A stretch of 64,000 nucleotides of DNA from Flavobacteriales bacterium (GTDB lineage Bacteria; Bacteroidota; Bacteroidia; CAIKAF01). Below the pieces are notes generated by a model that saw nothing but the letters and a program-made list of their open reading frames with translations, had not been told where the DNA came from and searched no databases. The position numbers and the translations under genes are program-made. Positions 51,630 to 59,916 of this stretch are shown here, piece by piece. The first letter of the stretch is position 1, and every line of letters starts with the position of its first letter. The DNA is taken from the NCBI GenBank assembly GCA_025451235.1, contig JANWKT010000028.1:124001-188000 (forward strand), written 5' to 3'.

Positions 51630-51711
51630 AAGACGCTAAACATAAGACATTGGACACTAAAATTCGATTTGACGGTCTAAGGTCTAAAATGTCTGGCATC
51701 TAAAGTCTAAA
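51630..51711. repeat. Heptad-phased hairpin in the ferredoxin reductase leader
   Basis: The left arm has five contiguous 7-mers at 51630-51664 (AAGACGC, TAAACAT and so on). The right arm has GTCTAAG (51675-51681), GTCTAAA (51682-51688), a 2-nt slip, then GTCTGGC, ATCTAAA and GTCTAAA ending at 51711. Complementary words (GAC against GTC, TTA against TAA) make an imperfect long stem. It ends 4 nt before the ATG, where a ribosome-binding site would be expected. Confidence 0.7.
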
Positions 51712-51715
51712 GATT

Positions 51716-52720
51716 ATGGTGAGTACAGATATTTGTATTATCGGAGCTGGTCCTGTTGGATTATTTGCTGTTTTTGAGGCCGGATTGTTAAAGATGAGAT
51801 GCCATTTGGTAGATGCGCTTCCGCAAGTGGGGGGACAGCTTTCTGAGATCTATCCTAAAAAACCCATTTATGATATTCCTGGCTATCCTGAAATTCTTGC
51901 AGGGGAGTTAGTGGATAAATTAATGAAGCAGATAGAGCCATTTAAGCCAACATATACATTAGGAGAAAGACTTGAAGGTCTTGAAAAACAAGATGATGGC
52001 TCCTTTAAATTAACCACCAGCGATGGTACCGAGATCCATTGTAAAGTGGTGGTAATCGCTGGAGGCTTAGGTTGTTTTGAGCCCCGTAAGCCAGAAGTAA
52101 CCGGTTTAGAGGATTTTGAAGGAAAAGGCATTGCCTATATCGTAAAAGACCCCGAACTGTTCAGGAATAAAAGGTTGGTATTAGCTGGAGGGGGTGATTC
52201 GGCACTGGATTGGGCCATTCACCTCAGCGAAATTACCGAAGAATTGGCCTTGGTGCATCGCAACGAGACCTTTAGAGGGGCTCCTGACAGTGCTGAAAAG
52301 GTGTTTGAATTGGCCAAAACCGGTAAAATCAAGCTTATTCTTAACTCAAATGTTGTAAAAGTAAGCGGCAACGGGCATTTAAAGACTGTTACCATTACCA
52401 ATAACAACAACGAAAACTCGGAATTAGCCACGGATTACTTCATCCCGTTGTTCGGGCTGACCCCTAAACTGGGTCCAATCGCCGACTGGGGGCTGAATAT
52501 TGATAAAAATGCCATCCTGGTAAATACGGAAGATTATGCTACCAATGTACCGGGTATCTTTGCTATTGGTGATATTAACACCTATGCCGGAAAGCTAAAG
52601 CTTATCCTATGCGGGTTTCACGAAGCTGCCCTCATGTCCCAAGCTGCCTTTAAATTCATCTATCCGAACCAGAAGCTGAGCTTTAAATACACTACTGTAA
52701 ATGGGGTAAATGCCTTTTAA
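51716..52720 (+). CDS. Ferredoxin--NADP(+) reductase, thioredoxin-reductase-like
   Basis: The 334-residue flavoenzyme passes electrons between NADPH and a ferredoxin. FAD binding is shown by G-A-G-P-V-G-L-F at 10-17, D-A-L-P-Q-V-G-G-Q-L, and the distal G-I-F-A-I-G-D-I-N-T-Y. The NADPH site is G-G-G-D-S-A-L-D-W-A near residue 160. The CxxC redox pair of thioredoxin reductase is absent, as in the Bacillus YumC / Chlorobium FNR class. A 2Fe-2S ferredoxin gene follows with a one-base overlap, making it the natural partner. The ATG is preceded by a hairpin array rather than a Shine-Dalgarno sequence. Confidence 0.93.
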   Translation: MVSTDICIIGAGPVGLFAVFEAGLLKMRCHLVDALPQVGGQLSEIYPKKPIYDIPGYPEILAGELVDKLMKQIEPFKPTYTLGERLEGLEKQDDGSFKLTTSDGTEIHCKVVVIAGGLGCFEPRKPEVTGLEDFEGKGIAYIVKDPELFRNKRLVLAGGGDSALDWAIHLSEITEELALVHRNETFRGAPDSAEKVFELAKTGKIKLILNSNVVKVSGNGHLKTVTITNNNNENSELATDYFIPLFGLTPKLGPIADWGLNIDKNAILVNTEDYATNVPGIFAIGDINTYAGKLKLILCGFHEAALMSQAAFKFIYPNQKLSFKYTTVNGVNAF

Positions 52721-53055
52721 TGGATTATAATTTAGTTAAAATCAACGTTGAAGACCAAGAGGGAAACCAACAGGAAGTGGAAGTTCCCACGGACATCTCG
52801 ATGTCTTTGATGGAGATTCTGAAGGGGATGGACTATCACATTCTCGCCACTTGTGGGGGAATCGCTTTATGTGCAACCTGCCATGTACAGGTAAAATCAG
52901 GCTATGAGAGCCTTCCGGAAGCCACCGATGATGAATGGGCTATGCTGGATACTTTACCAAAACTAACACAAACAAGCAGGCTATCCTGCCAGATCAAGGT
53001 AAATGCCCTTCAGGAGGGCATGAGCTTTAAGCTGCTGGGGGAAACACAGCTCTAA
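52720..53055 (+). CDS. 2Fe-2S ferredoxin (adrenodoxin type)
   Basis: The 111-residue protein has the four cluster ligands in the order C-x5-C-x2-C then a distant C: C-G-G-I-A-L-C-A-T-C at about 46-55 and L-S-C near 90. The S-L-M-E-I-L stretch before the first Cys and the P-x-L-T-x-x-S-R-L-S-C ending match adrenodoxin-like vertebrate/Isc ferredoxins rather than plant type. It is expressed with its reductase upstream (ATG overlaps the stop). Likely roles are electron supply to Fe-S assembly or to an oxygenase; the window does not decide which. Confidence 0.93.
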   Translation: MDYNLVKINVEDQEGNQQEVEVPTDISMSLMEILKGMDYHILATCGGIALCATCHVQVKSGYESLPEATDDEWAMLDTLPKLTQTSRLSCQIKVNALQEGMSFKLLGETQL

Positions 53056-53110
53056 AAATATTTTATTTTAAACAAAATGTTTTGTAACTTCGTATTATTG
53101 AAAAAAAGTA

Positions 53111-53118
53111 TACTTTTG
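53111..53118 (+). promoter_or_regulatory. -7 box candidate of the 53137 gene
   Basis: TACTTTTG matches TAnnTTTG and lies 18 nt before the ATG of the outer-membrane lipoprotein gene. No convincing -33 element is seen. Confidence 0.35.
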
Positions 53119-53136
53119 GGGAGTAATTAACAACTT

Positions 53137-53907
53137 ATGAACAAATCCTTACTTTATATATGTGGCTTGTTATTGGTTGGGATACTGTTTTCATCCTGTC
53201 AAAGGACGGTATTCTTCACTGGTAGCAGTCAAACGGGAGTGTTCTATAACCAGTTAGCCTTAAGGACTGGGGGGGCTGGTGCAGGTGGCTTTTCCCCTTA
53301 TAAAAGAAAATATCGTCGTGGCCGTCAAATTGAGCCCAATGATGTATTCCATACTGTAGGGGTTTCTTTCCTTCCTGGGGTTGATAATCATTTGGGAGAA
53401 TTTAAATTCGGATATCCAACCATTGGATTCCACTATACACCTAGATTTAACTTGTTCAAATGGGGAGGATATAAAGGCTCATTTGCTTTAGAATTCCCTA
53501 TACATTTTGGTGTTAGCATAGGAACTGACTTTGTATCGTACCCCAATCCGGTAATTGCCCGCCAATTCCAGAAAGAAAGTACCAATTTCACGGCAGAAGT
53601 CCCTATGTGCTTTACCTTTAATTTCGGGCATAATGCCACTAAAAAATCTTACCAGGATTTTGGAGGATTTTTCGGACTAGGGTATTCCTTCGCTTATTTA
53701 CCTCATGGAAGAACAGGTTCATATATTGCCTCTACCAATAGTGTCACTTACAATTTACCTATCGGACATGGTCCCCATGTAAGAGGTGGGTTCAGGTTCC
53801 GCACCGGCACCCTTTCATGGCAGATCTATGGCAGCTTCATGTATAGCCTTTATACCAGCAGCTATTTGGCGGGAACTGGGTTAGGTATTACCATCGGACG
53901 CTGGTAG
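53137..53907 (+). CDS. Putative outer-membrane beta-barrel lipoprotein
   Basis: The 256-residue protein has a signal with F-S-S-C, placing a lipidated Cys at about residue 21. A Gly- and Arg-rich linker (K-R-K-Y-R-R-G-R-Q) follows, then about eight amphipathic strands with G-F-H-Y-T-P-R-F, F-G-V-S-I-G-T and the terminal G-L-G-I-T-I-G-R-W. The closing aromatic residue fits an outer-membrane barrel of the OmpW/PorT-like size class. I do not recognise the exact family. It follows the ferredoxin by 81 bases. Confidence 0.65.
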   Translation: MNKSLLYICGLLLVGILFSSCQRTVFFTGSSQTGVFYNQLALRTGGAGAGGFSPYKRKYRRGRQIEPNDVFHTVGVSFLPGVDNHLGEFKFGYPTIGFHYTPRFNLFKWGGYKGSFALEFPIHFGVSIGTDFVSYPNPVIARQFQKESTNFTAEVPMCFTFNFGHNATKKSYQDFGGFFGLGYSFAYLPHGRTGSYIASTNSVTYNLPIGHGPHVRGGFRFRTGTLSWQIYGSFMYSLYTSSYLAGTGLGITIGRW

Positions 53908-54115
53908 GATTCAGCTTTAATAACTCTTATCATTTCTTCGTTGAATATCCTTTTTAGGGCTTAACCACATCCCTAAGCCAATCCTTGTGCCAGGGATAGA
54001 AAGGGCGCCCGCCAAGGCAGGCGGTCTCGGCAGAGCCGGGACGGAACCCCCGCATAGCCCGATCCTGAGTGGGAAAAGGATGGGCTGGTGGGAATCGAGG
54101 GAGGTGCCATTAAAA
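53908..54115. other. GC-rich intergenic hairpins before the ABC-F gene
   Basis: Three stem-loops occur after the outer-membrane lipoprotein gene: TTAGGG (53954-53959) with CCCTAA (53971-53976); CCGCC (54009-54013) with GGCGG (54020-54024); and CTCGGC (54026-54031) with GCCGGG (54035-54040, including a T-G pair). The stretch 54001-54060 is clearly richer in G and C than flanking sequence. No open frame with coding character is seen. Confidence 0.5.
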
Positions 54116-54150
54116 AAATCATAAATCCAAAATCGTAATTCGCAAATCGA
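54116..54150. repeat. Heptad-phased AAATCNN array
   Basis: Five contiguous 7-mers, first units AAATCAT and AAATCCA, the fourth changed to AATTCGC, run from 54116 to 54150 without interruption and stop 5 nt before the TACCTTTG box. No inverted partner is found nearby. Confidence 0.7.
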
Positions 54151-54155
54151 ATACC

Positions 54156-54163
54156 TACCTTTG
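54156..54163 (+). promoter_or_regulatory. -7 box candidate of the ABC-F gene
   Basis: TACCTTTG matches TAnnTTTG exactly, 20 nt before the ATG at 54184. The -33 position is taken up by the AAATCNN array. Confidence 0.45.
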
Positions 54164-54183
54164 CACTTTATTTTGAAAATCAG

Positions 54184-56136
54184 ATGATCAGTCTTTCGAA
54201 TGTACATTTATTTTTTGGTGCCGATCCTTTGTTCGAAGATGTTTCATTTTTGATCAATCGTACGGACAGAATTGGTCTTACCGGCAGAAACGGCTCGGGT
54301 AAAACTACTTTATTAAAGATCATCAAAGGATTTGTTCAACCCACTGGTGGACAAATATCCATACCCCGCGATGCCACCATTGGATATTTGCCGCAGGAGT
54401 TTCATCATACCTCACACCTGAGTATTTTAGAAGAAACCCAAAAAGCATTTGAACAGGTGATCATTCTTCAACAAAAAATTGAAGACATCAATATTCAATT
54501 AAGCACTAGGGACGATTATGAATCGGATGCCTATATGAAATTGATCACCGATCTGCATGAAAACGAAGACAGGTTCAGGATACTGGGTGGATATGAAATG
54601 GAGGAAAAAACAGAAAAGATCCTGAAAGGGCTTGGGTTTATGCAAGAGGACATGCAAAGAAGCATGAGTGAATTTAGCGGAGGTTGGCAAATGCGGGTGG
54701 AATTAGCAAAAATCCTTTTGCAACAACCAGACCTGGTATTGTTGGATGAGCCCACCAATCACCTCGATATAGAGTCCATTATGTGGCTCGAGGAGTTTTT
54801 GGTAGAATATCCCGGAGCTATCATGATGATCAGTCACGACCGGACCTTTTTAGATAAGATCACCAACAGGACCATTGAAATTACCAACGGAAGCATCCAG
54901 GATTATAAAGCGAATTATTCTAAATATTTAATTCTTCGCAAAGAACGAAGGGAAAAATTAGAAAATGCGGTAAAAAATCAGGACCGCCAGATCGCCCAGA
55001 TGGAGCGAAATATAGAAAAGTTCAGAGCCAAAGCCAGCAAGGCCAGCTTTGCACAGAGCTTGATTAAAAAGCTGGATAAAATTGAAAGGATAGAAATTGA
55101 TCCGGAAGATGTAAGTTCTATTAATATCCGCTTTATTGATCCACCCCGTAGTGGAAAAGTAGTGGTGAATGCAGAAAATGTGAGTAAAAAATTTGGAGAT
55201 AAAGTGGTGATCAATCCCATGAGCTTTACCATCGATTCAGGTGAAAAAATTGCTTTCGTCGGGAAAAACGGAATGGGTAAAACCACCTTATCCAGCATGA
55301 TTGCAGGTGAGCTGGAATGCACCGGAACCATTACCCTGGGGCATAATGTAAAGCTGGGCTATTTTGCTCAACACCAAACCAACAGGCTGGATTTTGAGAA
55401 TACCGTTTTGAAAGAATTAGAAAACACGGCCTACAATTCGGATAGCTTTACAAAAATACGTGGAATCTTGGGAGCATTTTTATTCAGTGGTGAGGATGTG
55501 GAGAAAAAAATAAAGGTGTTGTCGGGAGGAGAAAAATCAAGGGTATCGATGGCAAAATTGTTATTGGAACCTATTAATTTCCTGATCTTAGATGAGCCCA
55601 CCAATCACCTGGACATTATTTCAAAAGAAGTATTAAAAATTGCCATTCAGAATTTTCAAGGAACGGTAATCATTGTAAGCCACGACAGGGATTTCCTCCA
55701 GGGATTGACCACCAAAATATTTGAATTTACGCCAGCTGGCATCAAAGAACATTTATGTGATATCAATGAATTCCTGGCCAAGAAGAATGCAGCCTCTTTC
55801 AGGGAAATTGAATTGAATAAATCACTCAAGCAAAGCCCTGCCAATAAAAAACCGGAAGAAAAGAAAGTTGAAGTAAAACCCACGACTGATCAAAAAAAGT
55901 CGAACGATAAAGAGGTGAAACGAATTAAAAATGCATTGACCACTACCGAAAAAAGGATCGAAGATTTAGAGGGTGAACTAAAAACCATGGATGAACAACT
56001 GCAAGATCCTTTCACCTTTCAAAAAATCTCAAACGATAAATCCTTCTACACTAAATACGACCAGCTGAAAGCCGAACTGGATACCGAAATGAATCGTTGG
56101 GAAGGATTACAACTGGAACTGGAAAAGCATTTATAA
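54184..56136 (+). CDS. ABC-F family ATPase (Uup/EttA class)
   Basis: ABC-F proteins act on ribosomes, with no membrane domain. The 650-residue protein has two ABC modules. Module 1 has G-R-N-G-S-G-K-T-T, signature F-S-G-G-W-Q-M-R and L-L-D-E-P-T-N-H-L-D, and module 2 has G-K-N-G-M-G-K-T-T, L-S-G-G-E-K-S-R and L-D-E-P-T-N-H-L-D. The linker between (P-site tRNA interaction motif region, about 240-310) is rich in Arg, Lys and Gln. A C-terminal coiled coil (about 585-650) is typical of Uup. Antibiotic resistance is not implied; the linker is not of the long ARE type. It converges on the S8 gene with only 8 bases between. Confidence 0.94.
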   Translation: MISLSNVHLFFGADPLFEDVSFLINRTDRIGLTGRNGSGKTTLLKIIKGFVQPTGGQISIPRDATIGYLPQEFHHTSHLSILEETQKAFEQVIILQQKIEDINIQLSTRDDYESDAYMKLITDLHENEDRFRILGGYEMEEKTEKILKGLGFMQEDMQRSMSEFSGGWQMRVELAKILLQQPDLVLLDEPTNHLDIESIMWLEEFLVEYPGAIMMISHDRTFLDKITNRTIEITNGSIQDYKANYSKYLILRKERREKLENAVKNQDRQIAQMERNIEKFRAKASKASFAQSLIKKLDKIERIEIDPEDVSSINIRFIDPPRSGKVVVNAENVSKKFGDKVVINPMSFTIDSGEKIAFVGKNGMGKTTLSSMIAGELECTGTITLGHNVKLGYFAQHQTNRLDFENTVLKELENTAYNSDSFTKIRGILGAFLFSGEDVEKKIKVLSGGEKSRVSMAKLLLEPINFLILDEPTNHLDIISKEVLKIAIQNFQGTVIIVSHDRDFLQGLTTKIFEFTPAGIKEHLCDINEFLAKKNAASFREIELNKSLKQSPANKKPEEKKVEVKPTTDQKKSNDKEVKRIKNALTTTEKRIEDLEGELKTMDEQLQDPFTFQKISNDKSFYTKYDQLKAELDTEMNRWEGLQLELEKHL

Positions 56137-56144
56137 ATACCAAA

Positions 56145-58247
56145 TCAATGCTTGATCAGTTTTTTGGTCATCAACTTGTCTCCATACTCTATCTTCAGCA
56201 AGTAAACTCCATCTGAGAACTGACTCAGATCCAACTGTAGTAAGGACTGGTTCATTTTTGAAACCATCACCACCCTACCTGAGAGATCCATGAGTTTAAC
56301 AGTTGCTTTTATTATGGTTCCGGCATCAATGGTAACTTTCTCGGTTGCTGGATTTGGATAAATAGTAAAATGGATCGAAGGCTCATTGCTGATTCCTATT
56401 GTTGAAATAAAAGGAGCTGAAGTAGCAGAACATCCATTTGAATCGGTATATACAACGGTGTAAGAACCGCCTGAGACGGGTGTATAGGTATCGTTGGTAG
56501 CGCCTCCTATGGGTGAGCCATTTACATACCATTGGTTACCTACACCTGTATAAGAAGATTCAAGTGTTCCGGCATTATCAACAATGGTGGGGGCAGAGGG
56601 ATTGGCATATACCAAAACATAATTCGTATATAAAATAGTATCAGACCCCGTTGGGCTGGTAACTATTAATTGTACATTGTAAACACCAGGAGTATTATAG
56701 GTAACCTGCGGATTTTGCGCTACAGATGAGGATGGAGAACCTCCCGGGAAGCTCCAATCATAAGCAAATATGTTTCCGCTGCTGTTATCCGTAAACTGGG
56801 TTGGAATACCAACACAAACATTTGTGTTACCTATAAAATCAGCAACAGGAGGCAACCCTGAACAATCATAGGTTTGAACTTTCAGCAGCCCTTTATGCAA
56901 ATTCAATCTTCCTTCGCTGGATGTTATATTCGCCATAGAGGCAATTGAGTCAACACCTGTGAGCAAATAATTACGTATGAATAAAGACATTTCTCCAGGA
57001 AATATTTTATAATCCTGTGCAAATTGTAAACATGCACCCGAATAGTACAAGCCAATGGCTCCAGCAACATGTGGTGTGGCCATAGATGTTCCTGTAAGGG
57101 TATTATAACCGCTTCCGCTATATGTACTATTAATGGAGGTTCCTGGAGCCCCAATGTCGATATGGATGGGTCCATAACCCGCTCCTGAATTCTTAATATC
57201 TGTATCTGTTGTATTGGTTACTCCAACCATATAATTGCTTGGGCAAGTAGTTGGAATGTCTCCATCAGTATCAATATTGATATTTAAATTCGGACCTGCA
57301 CCTGCACTCAATATGCCCAATGCACCCAATGTATCATACATAGCGCACCAGATCGGATAATTGATAGGCTGGCCATAATTTACTCCGAATGAATTGCTAG
57401 TAGCCACAACAAATGCTCCCATCGTTCCATTGGAGGTATTATACAATTCACGTAAAGAAGATATATAATCATAGGCCAATACTACTACTGATTCCATTCC
57501 TGAGGAACCCCTCACATTTAAAATTTTTACATTCCAGTTTACTCCGGCTACCCCGGTTGAGTTATTTCCTCTAGCCCCCACGATCCCGGCGCAATGGGTT
57601 GCATGTCCGCTTGTAGGAACAACATTGTCATCGCCAGTCGCATCCCAACCTTCAAAGTCGTCAATATAACCGTTCCCATCATCGTCCACCAAAGCAGTTC
57701 CGTTCAACTCAACATAATTCCTCCACATGTTTGCATTTAGATCTGGATGAGATTCCTGAACACCCCCATCTACAACTGCTACTACGATCGTATCCCCATC
57801 AGCTGTCACTCCGCCGGTAGTTATATCCCAGGCAGCAGGTGCATCAATATCGGCATCAACAGTACCGCCCGTTTGGCCTGTATTGTTCATACTCCATTGC
57901 GTAGAGGCATAACTCGGATCATTAGGAGTTGCGCGGTCCTCAATATAATGGTTCAACTGAGCAAGGGCCACATGGTCCATGCGATGAATATCACCAACGA
58001 GTTTTTTGCTATCCCCTAAAATAGCATCATGCTCCAATAAAAAAATTCGATACCGATTCGATAAAACCTGCTTCAACCTGAATTGTCCTACCAGCCCCTG
58101 GCCATTGAGGTCCTTCAACAGATCATCCACCGTATTTCCCGGATCAAGCATGACCATGATTTCGTTGGGTACATAATCGCCAGGTGTTTGTGAAAAAACA
58201 AAGGGGCCGGTAAATATCAGTAACAATACAAGTAGAATTTTTTTCAT
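56145..58247 (-). CDS. Secreted S8 serine protease with PKD and T9SS sorting domain
   Basis: The 700-residue protein has a signal peptide (to V-F-S-Q, 20) and a propeptide-like region to about 130. The subtilase triad is Asp160 (V-V-D-G-G-V), His215 (G-H-A-T-H-C-A-G) and Ser388 (G-T-S-M-A-T-P-H). A PKD domain follows at about 470-550 (F-T-D-N-S-S-G and Y-N-T-P-G-V-Y-N-V), then an Ig-like stretch. The type A sorting domain sits at about 630-700 (I-Y-P-N-P-A-T-E, L-M-D-L-S-G-R, D-G-V-Y-L-L-K-I, K-K-L-I-K-H). It is therefore cargo for the T9SS. It starts 8 bases after the methionine synthase-like gene ends, so the two are probably on one transcript. Confidence 0.92.
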   Translation of the reverse strand: MKKILLVLLLIFTGPFVFSQTPGDYVPNEIMVMLDPGNTVDDLLKDLNGQGLVGQFRLKQVLSNRYRIFLLEHDAILGDSKKLVGDIHRMDHVALAQLNHYIEDRATPNDPSYASTQWSMNNTGQTGGTVDADIDAPAAWDITTGGVTADGDTIVVAVVDGGVQESHPDLNANMWRNYVELNGTALVDDDGNGYIDDFEGWDATGDDNVVPTSGHATHCAGIVGARGNNSTGVAGVNWNVKILNVRGSSGMESVVVLAYDYISSLRELYNTSNGTMGAFVVATSNSFGVNYGQPINYPIWCAMYDTLGALGILSAGAGPNLNINIDTDGDIPTTCPSNYMVGVTNTTDTDIKNSGAGYGPIHIDIGAPGTSINSTYSGSGYNTLTGTSMATPHVAGAIGLYYSGACLQFAQDYKIFPGEMSLFIRNYLLTGVDSIASMANITSSEGRLNLHKGLLKVQTYDCSGLPPVADFIGNTNVCVGIPTQFTDNSSGNIFAYDWSFPGGSPSSSVAQNPQVTYNTPGVYNVQLIVTSPTGSDTILYTNYVLVYANPSAPTIVDNAGTLESSYTGVGNQWYVNGSPIGGATNDTYTPVSGGSYTVVYTDSNGCSATSAPFISTIGISNEPSIHFTIYPNPATEKVTIDAGTIIKATVKLMDLSGRVVMVSKMNQSLLQLDLSQFSDGVYLLKIEYGDKLMTKKLIKH

Positions 58248-58255
58248 AGTAAAAT

Positions 58256-59278
58256 TTATATGGACTCTTCAAGTTTTAATTCAGGTACTTTTCTAGGTGG
58301 ATATTTGGCAGCCACTTCGGCAATAGCCTTGATATGTTCAGGGGTAGTTCCACAACAACCTCCCACTAAATTTAAAAAACCGCTCTTGCAAAAATCTTCA
58401 ATCAATGCCGCCATTTCATTGGGCGTTTGGTCGTACTGGCCAAATTCATTTGGTAAACCGGCATTCGGATAACAGCTTACATAGACCCATGATTTATCCG
58501 ACAATTCTTCGATATAAGGCCTCATATCCTTTGCCCCCAAAGCACAGTTCAATCCTACAGATAATAATCCGGCATGGGATACGGAGTTCCAAAATGCTTC
58601 TGTGGTTTGTCCACTTAACGTTCGACCGCTAGCATCCGTAATAGTTCCACTTACCATTACCGGAACTTCCTTCCCGGTCTCATCAAAATATTCGCTGATA
58701 GCATATAAGGCAGCTTTCGCATTCAATGTATCGAAAATAGTTTCTACCAAAAGTAAATCAGATCCTCCATCCAATAAACCTTTTACTTGTTCCTTATACG
58801 CAGCAACCAATTCATCGAAGGTAATTCCTCTAAAACCCGGATCGTTTACATCAGGGCTTAAAGAGGCTGTTTTATTGGTGGGTCCCAATGCCCCGGCAAC
58901 CAACCTGGGTTTGCCAGGATCGGTTTTCATATATTCATCCACCGCCTCTTTCGCGATTTTTGCCGACACCAAATTTAGTTCGTAAGCCATATGTTCCAGG
59001 TGATAATCTGCCTGGGAAATGGATGTTCCGTTAAAAGTATTTGTCTCAATAATATCAGCACCAGCAGCCATATAGGCCTTATGGATATTCTTGATGATTT
59101 CGGGTTGAGTAATACTTAAAAGATCGTTGTTCCCTTTTAAAGAATGAGGATGGTCTTTGAACCTTTCTCCCCTATACTCGTTTTCCTCGAGTTTATGACG
59201 TTGTATCATGGTTCCCATGGCACCGTCGATAATCATAATTCGTTGGCGGAGGATTTCTTCTAACTGCACTTTTGTCAT
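58256..59278 (-). CDS. Homocysteine S-methyltransferase domain of MetH, stand-alone
   Basis: The 340-residue protein is the N-terminal module of B12-dependent methionine synthase: D-G-A-M-G-T-M-I-Q (about 18-26), E-T-N-T-F-N-G-T, and zinc ligands Cys245 (G-L-N-C-A-L-G), Cys308 and Cys309 ([10 protein letters not shown]), close to Escherichia coli MetH Cys247, 310 and 311. It ends right after that domain, with no folate, cobalamin or activation module here. Bacteroidota often encode MetH in two genes, usually adjacent. Here the downstream gene is a protease, so the rest must lie elsewhere. A -7 box sits 4 nt before the ATG. Confidence 0.92.
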   Translation of the reverse strand: MTKVQLEEILRQRIMIIDGAMGTMIQRHKLEENEYRGERFKDHPHSLKGNNDLLSITQPEIIKNIHKAYMAAGADIIETNTFNGTSISQADYHLEHMAYELNLVSAKIAKEAVDEYMKTDPGKPRLVAGALGPTNKTASLSPDVNDPGFRGITFDELVAAYKEQVKGLLDGGSDLLLVETIFDTLNAKAALYAISEYFDETGKEVPVMVSGTITDASGRTLSGQTTEAFWNSVSHAGLLSVGLNCALGAKDMRPYIEELSDKSWVYVSCYPNAGLPNEFGQYDQTPNEMAALIEDFCKSGFLNLVGGCCGTTPEHIKAIAEVAAKYPPRKVPELKLEESI

Positions 59279-59282
59279 ATAG

Positions 59283-59290
59283 CAAATATA
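59283..59290 (-). promoter_or_regulatory. -7 box candidate of the MetH-domain gene
   Basis: Minus-strand TATATTTG matches TAnnTTTG and ends only 4 nt before the ATG at 59278. TTG at 59308-59306 lies 15 nt upstream as a weak -33. Transcription from it would begin at or in the start codon. Confidence 0.4.
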
Positions 59291-59370
59291 ATGATTTTAG
59301 GCCTTCAATAGCTAAAATAAGGCTGTTTTCGGCACAAATAAAAACCATTATGGTCAACAAATATTCTTTG

Positions 59371-59378
59371 TACATTTG
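59371..59378 (+). promoter_or_regulatory. -7 box candidate of the DUF3817 gene
   Basis: TACATTTG matches TAnnTTTG exactly and lies 25 nt before the ATG at 59404. Confidence 0.45.
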
Positions 59379-59403
59379 TAACCTACATCTGATATCAATT
59401 TTT

Positions 59404-59724
59404 ATGGCATCCAATATTTTAAGCAGTTCTCTGGGCCGGTTTAGGCTGGTAAGCTTCGCAGAAGGTTTATCTTTCCTTCTATTGTTAGGGGTGGCGATGC
59501 CCCTTAAATATATTTGGCAAATGCCTGAGGCTGTGAAAATTGCAGGATACCTTCACGGGGGATTGTTCATCACCTATTGTATTTTGCTGTTAATGGTGAC
59601 CATTGATTTGAAATGGTCTTTTAAAATTGCCTTATTGCTCTTTCTTGCCTCTATTTTCCCCTTTGGTTTCCTTATTGCAGAAAGGACTTTCCTAAAAAAA
59701 CAGGCCAAGATCACGGCTGCATAA
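59404..59724 (+). CDS. DUF3817 membrane protein
   Basis: The 106-residue protein starts L-G-R-F-R-L-V-S-F-A-E-G-L-S-F, the DUF3817 opening (x-x-R-x-x-x-x-A-E-G-x-S-F/L), followed by P-L-K-Y, H-G-G-L-F-I-T-Y and three transmembrane helices. A histidine in H-G-G/L and the A-E-G motif are the family's conserved polar residues. Function is unknown. The frame is open for 44 codons upstream, but the ATG at 59404 aligns with family starts and follows a plausible -7 box at 59371. Confidence 0.88.
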   Translation: MASNILSSSLGRFRLVSFAEGLSFLLLLGVAMPLKYIWQMPEAVKIAGYLHGGLFITYCILLLMVTIDLKWSFKIALLLFLASIFPFGFLIAERTFLKKQAKITAA

Positions 59725-59810
59725 TTTTGTTAGCATAATTGATATTTTGTGATTTAATATTCTGGAAATTAGATAACTACAGCCAAATTGTTACCGTTAT
59801 TCACAATAAA

Positions 59811-59903
59811 ATAAACATTTCGATGTTTATAATTAGCCATTGTAATGGCCCCACGGCCTTATGTAATGGGTAATTTTATCATTACAAGAACATATTTTCT
59901 TGT
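59811..59903 (+). promoter_or_regulatory. Three consecutive hairpins in the leader of the 59917 gene
   Basis: ATAAACAT (59811-59818) and ATGTTTAT (59823-59830) close on a TTCG tetraloop. GCCATT (59836-59841) pairs with AATGGC (59844-59849). ACAAGAA (59884-59890) pairs with TTCTTGT (59897-59903). They are spaced through the 192-bp gap, end 13 nt before the ATG, and could form a structured 5' leader. No known riboswitch was recognised. Confidence 0.5.
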
Positions 59904-59916
59904 AGATTTTTACAGC

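Noticed and set aside
8021-54150. CRISPR arrays
   Set aside because: Repeats are 7 nt long, degenerate and without spacers of constant length; no cas genes are present.
58256-59278. Frameshift or truncation of a full-length metH
   Set aside because: The stop falls exactly at the domain end, all zinc ligands are in frame, and the adjacent downstream sequence encodes an intact, unrelated protease, so a split gene is more likely than a broken one.
59272-59403. A longer DUF3817 protein starting at 59272
   Set aside because: The extra 44 residues do not match the family, overlap the MetH-domain gene start on the other strand, and lie partly upstream of the -7 box.
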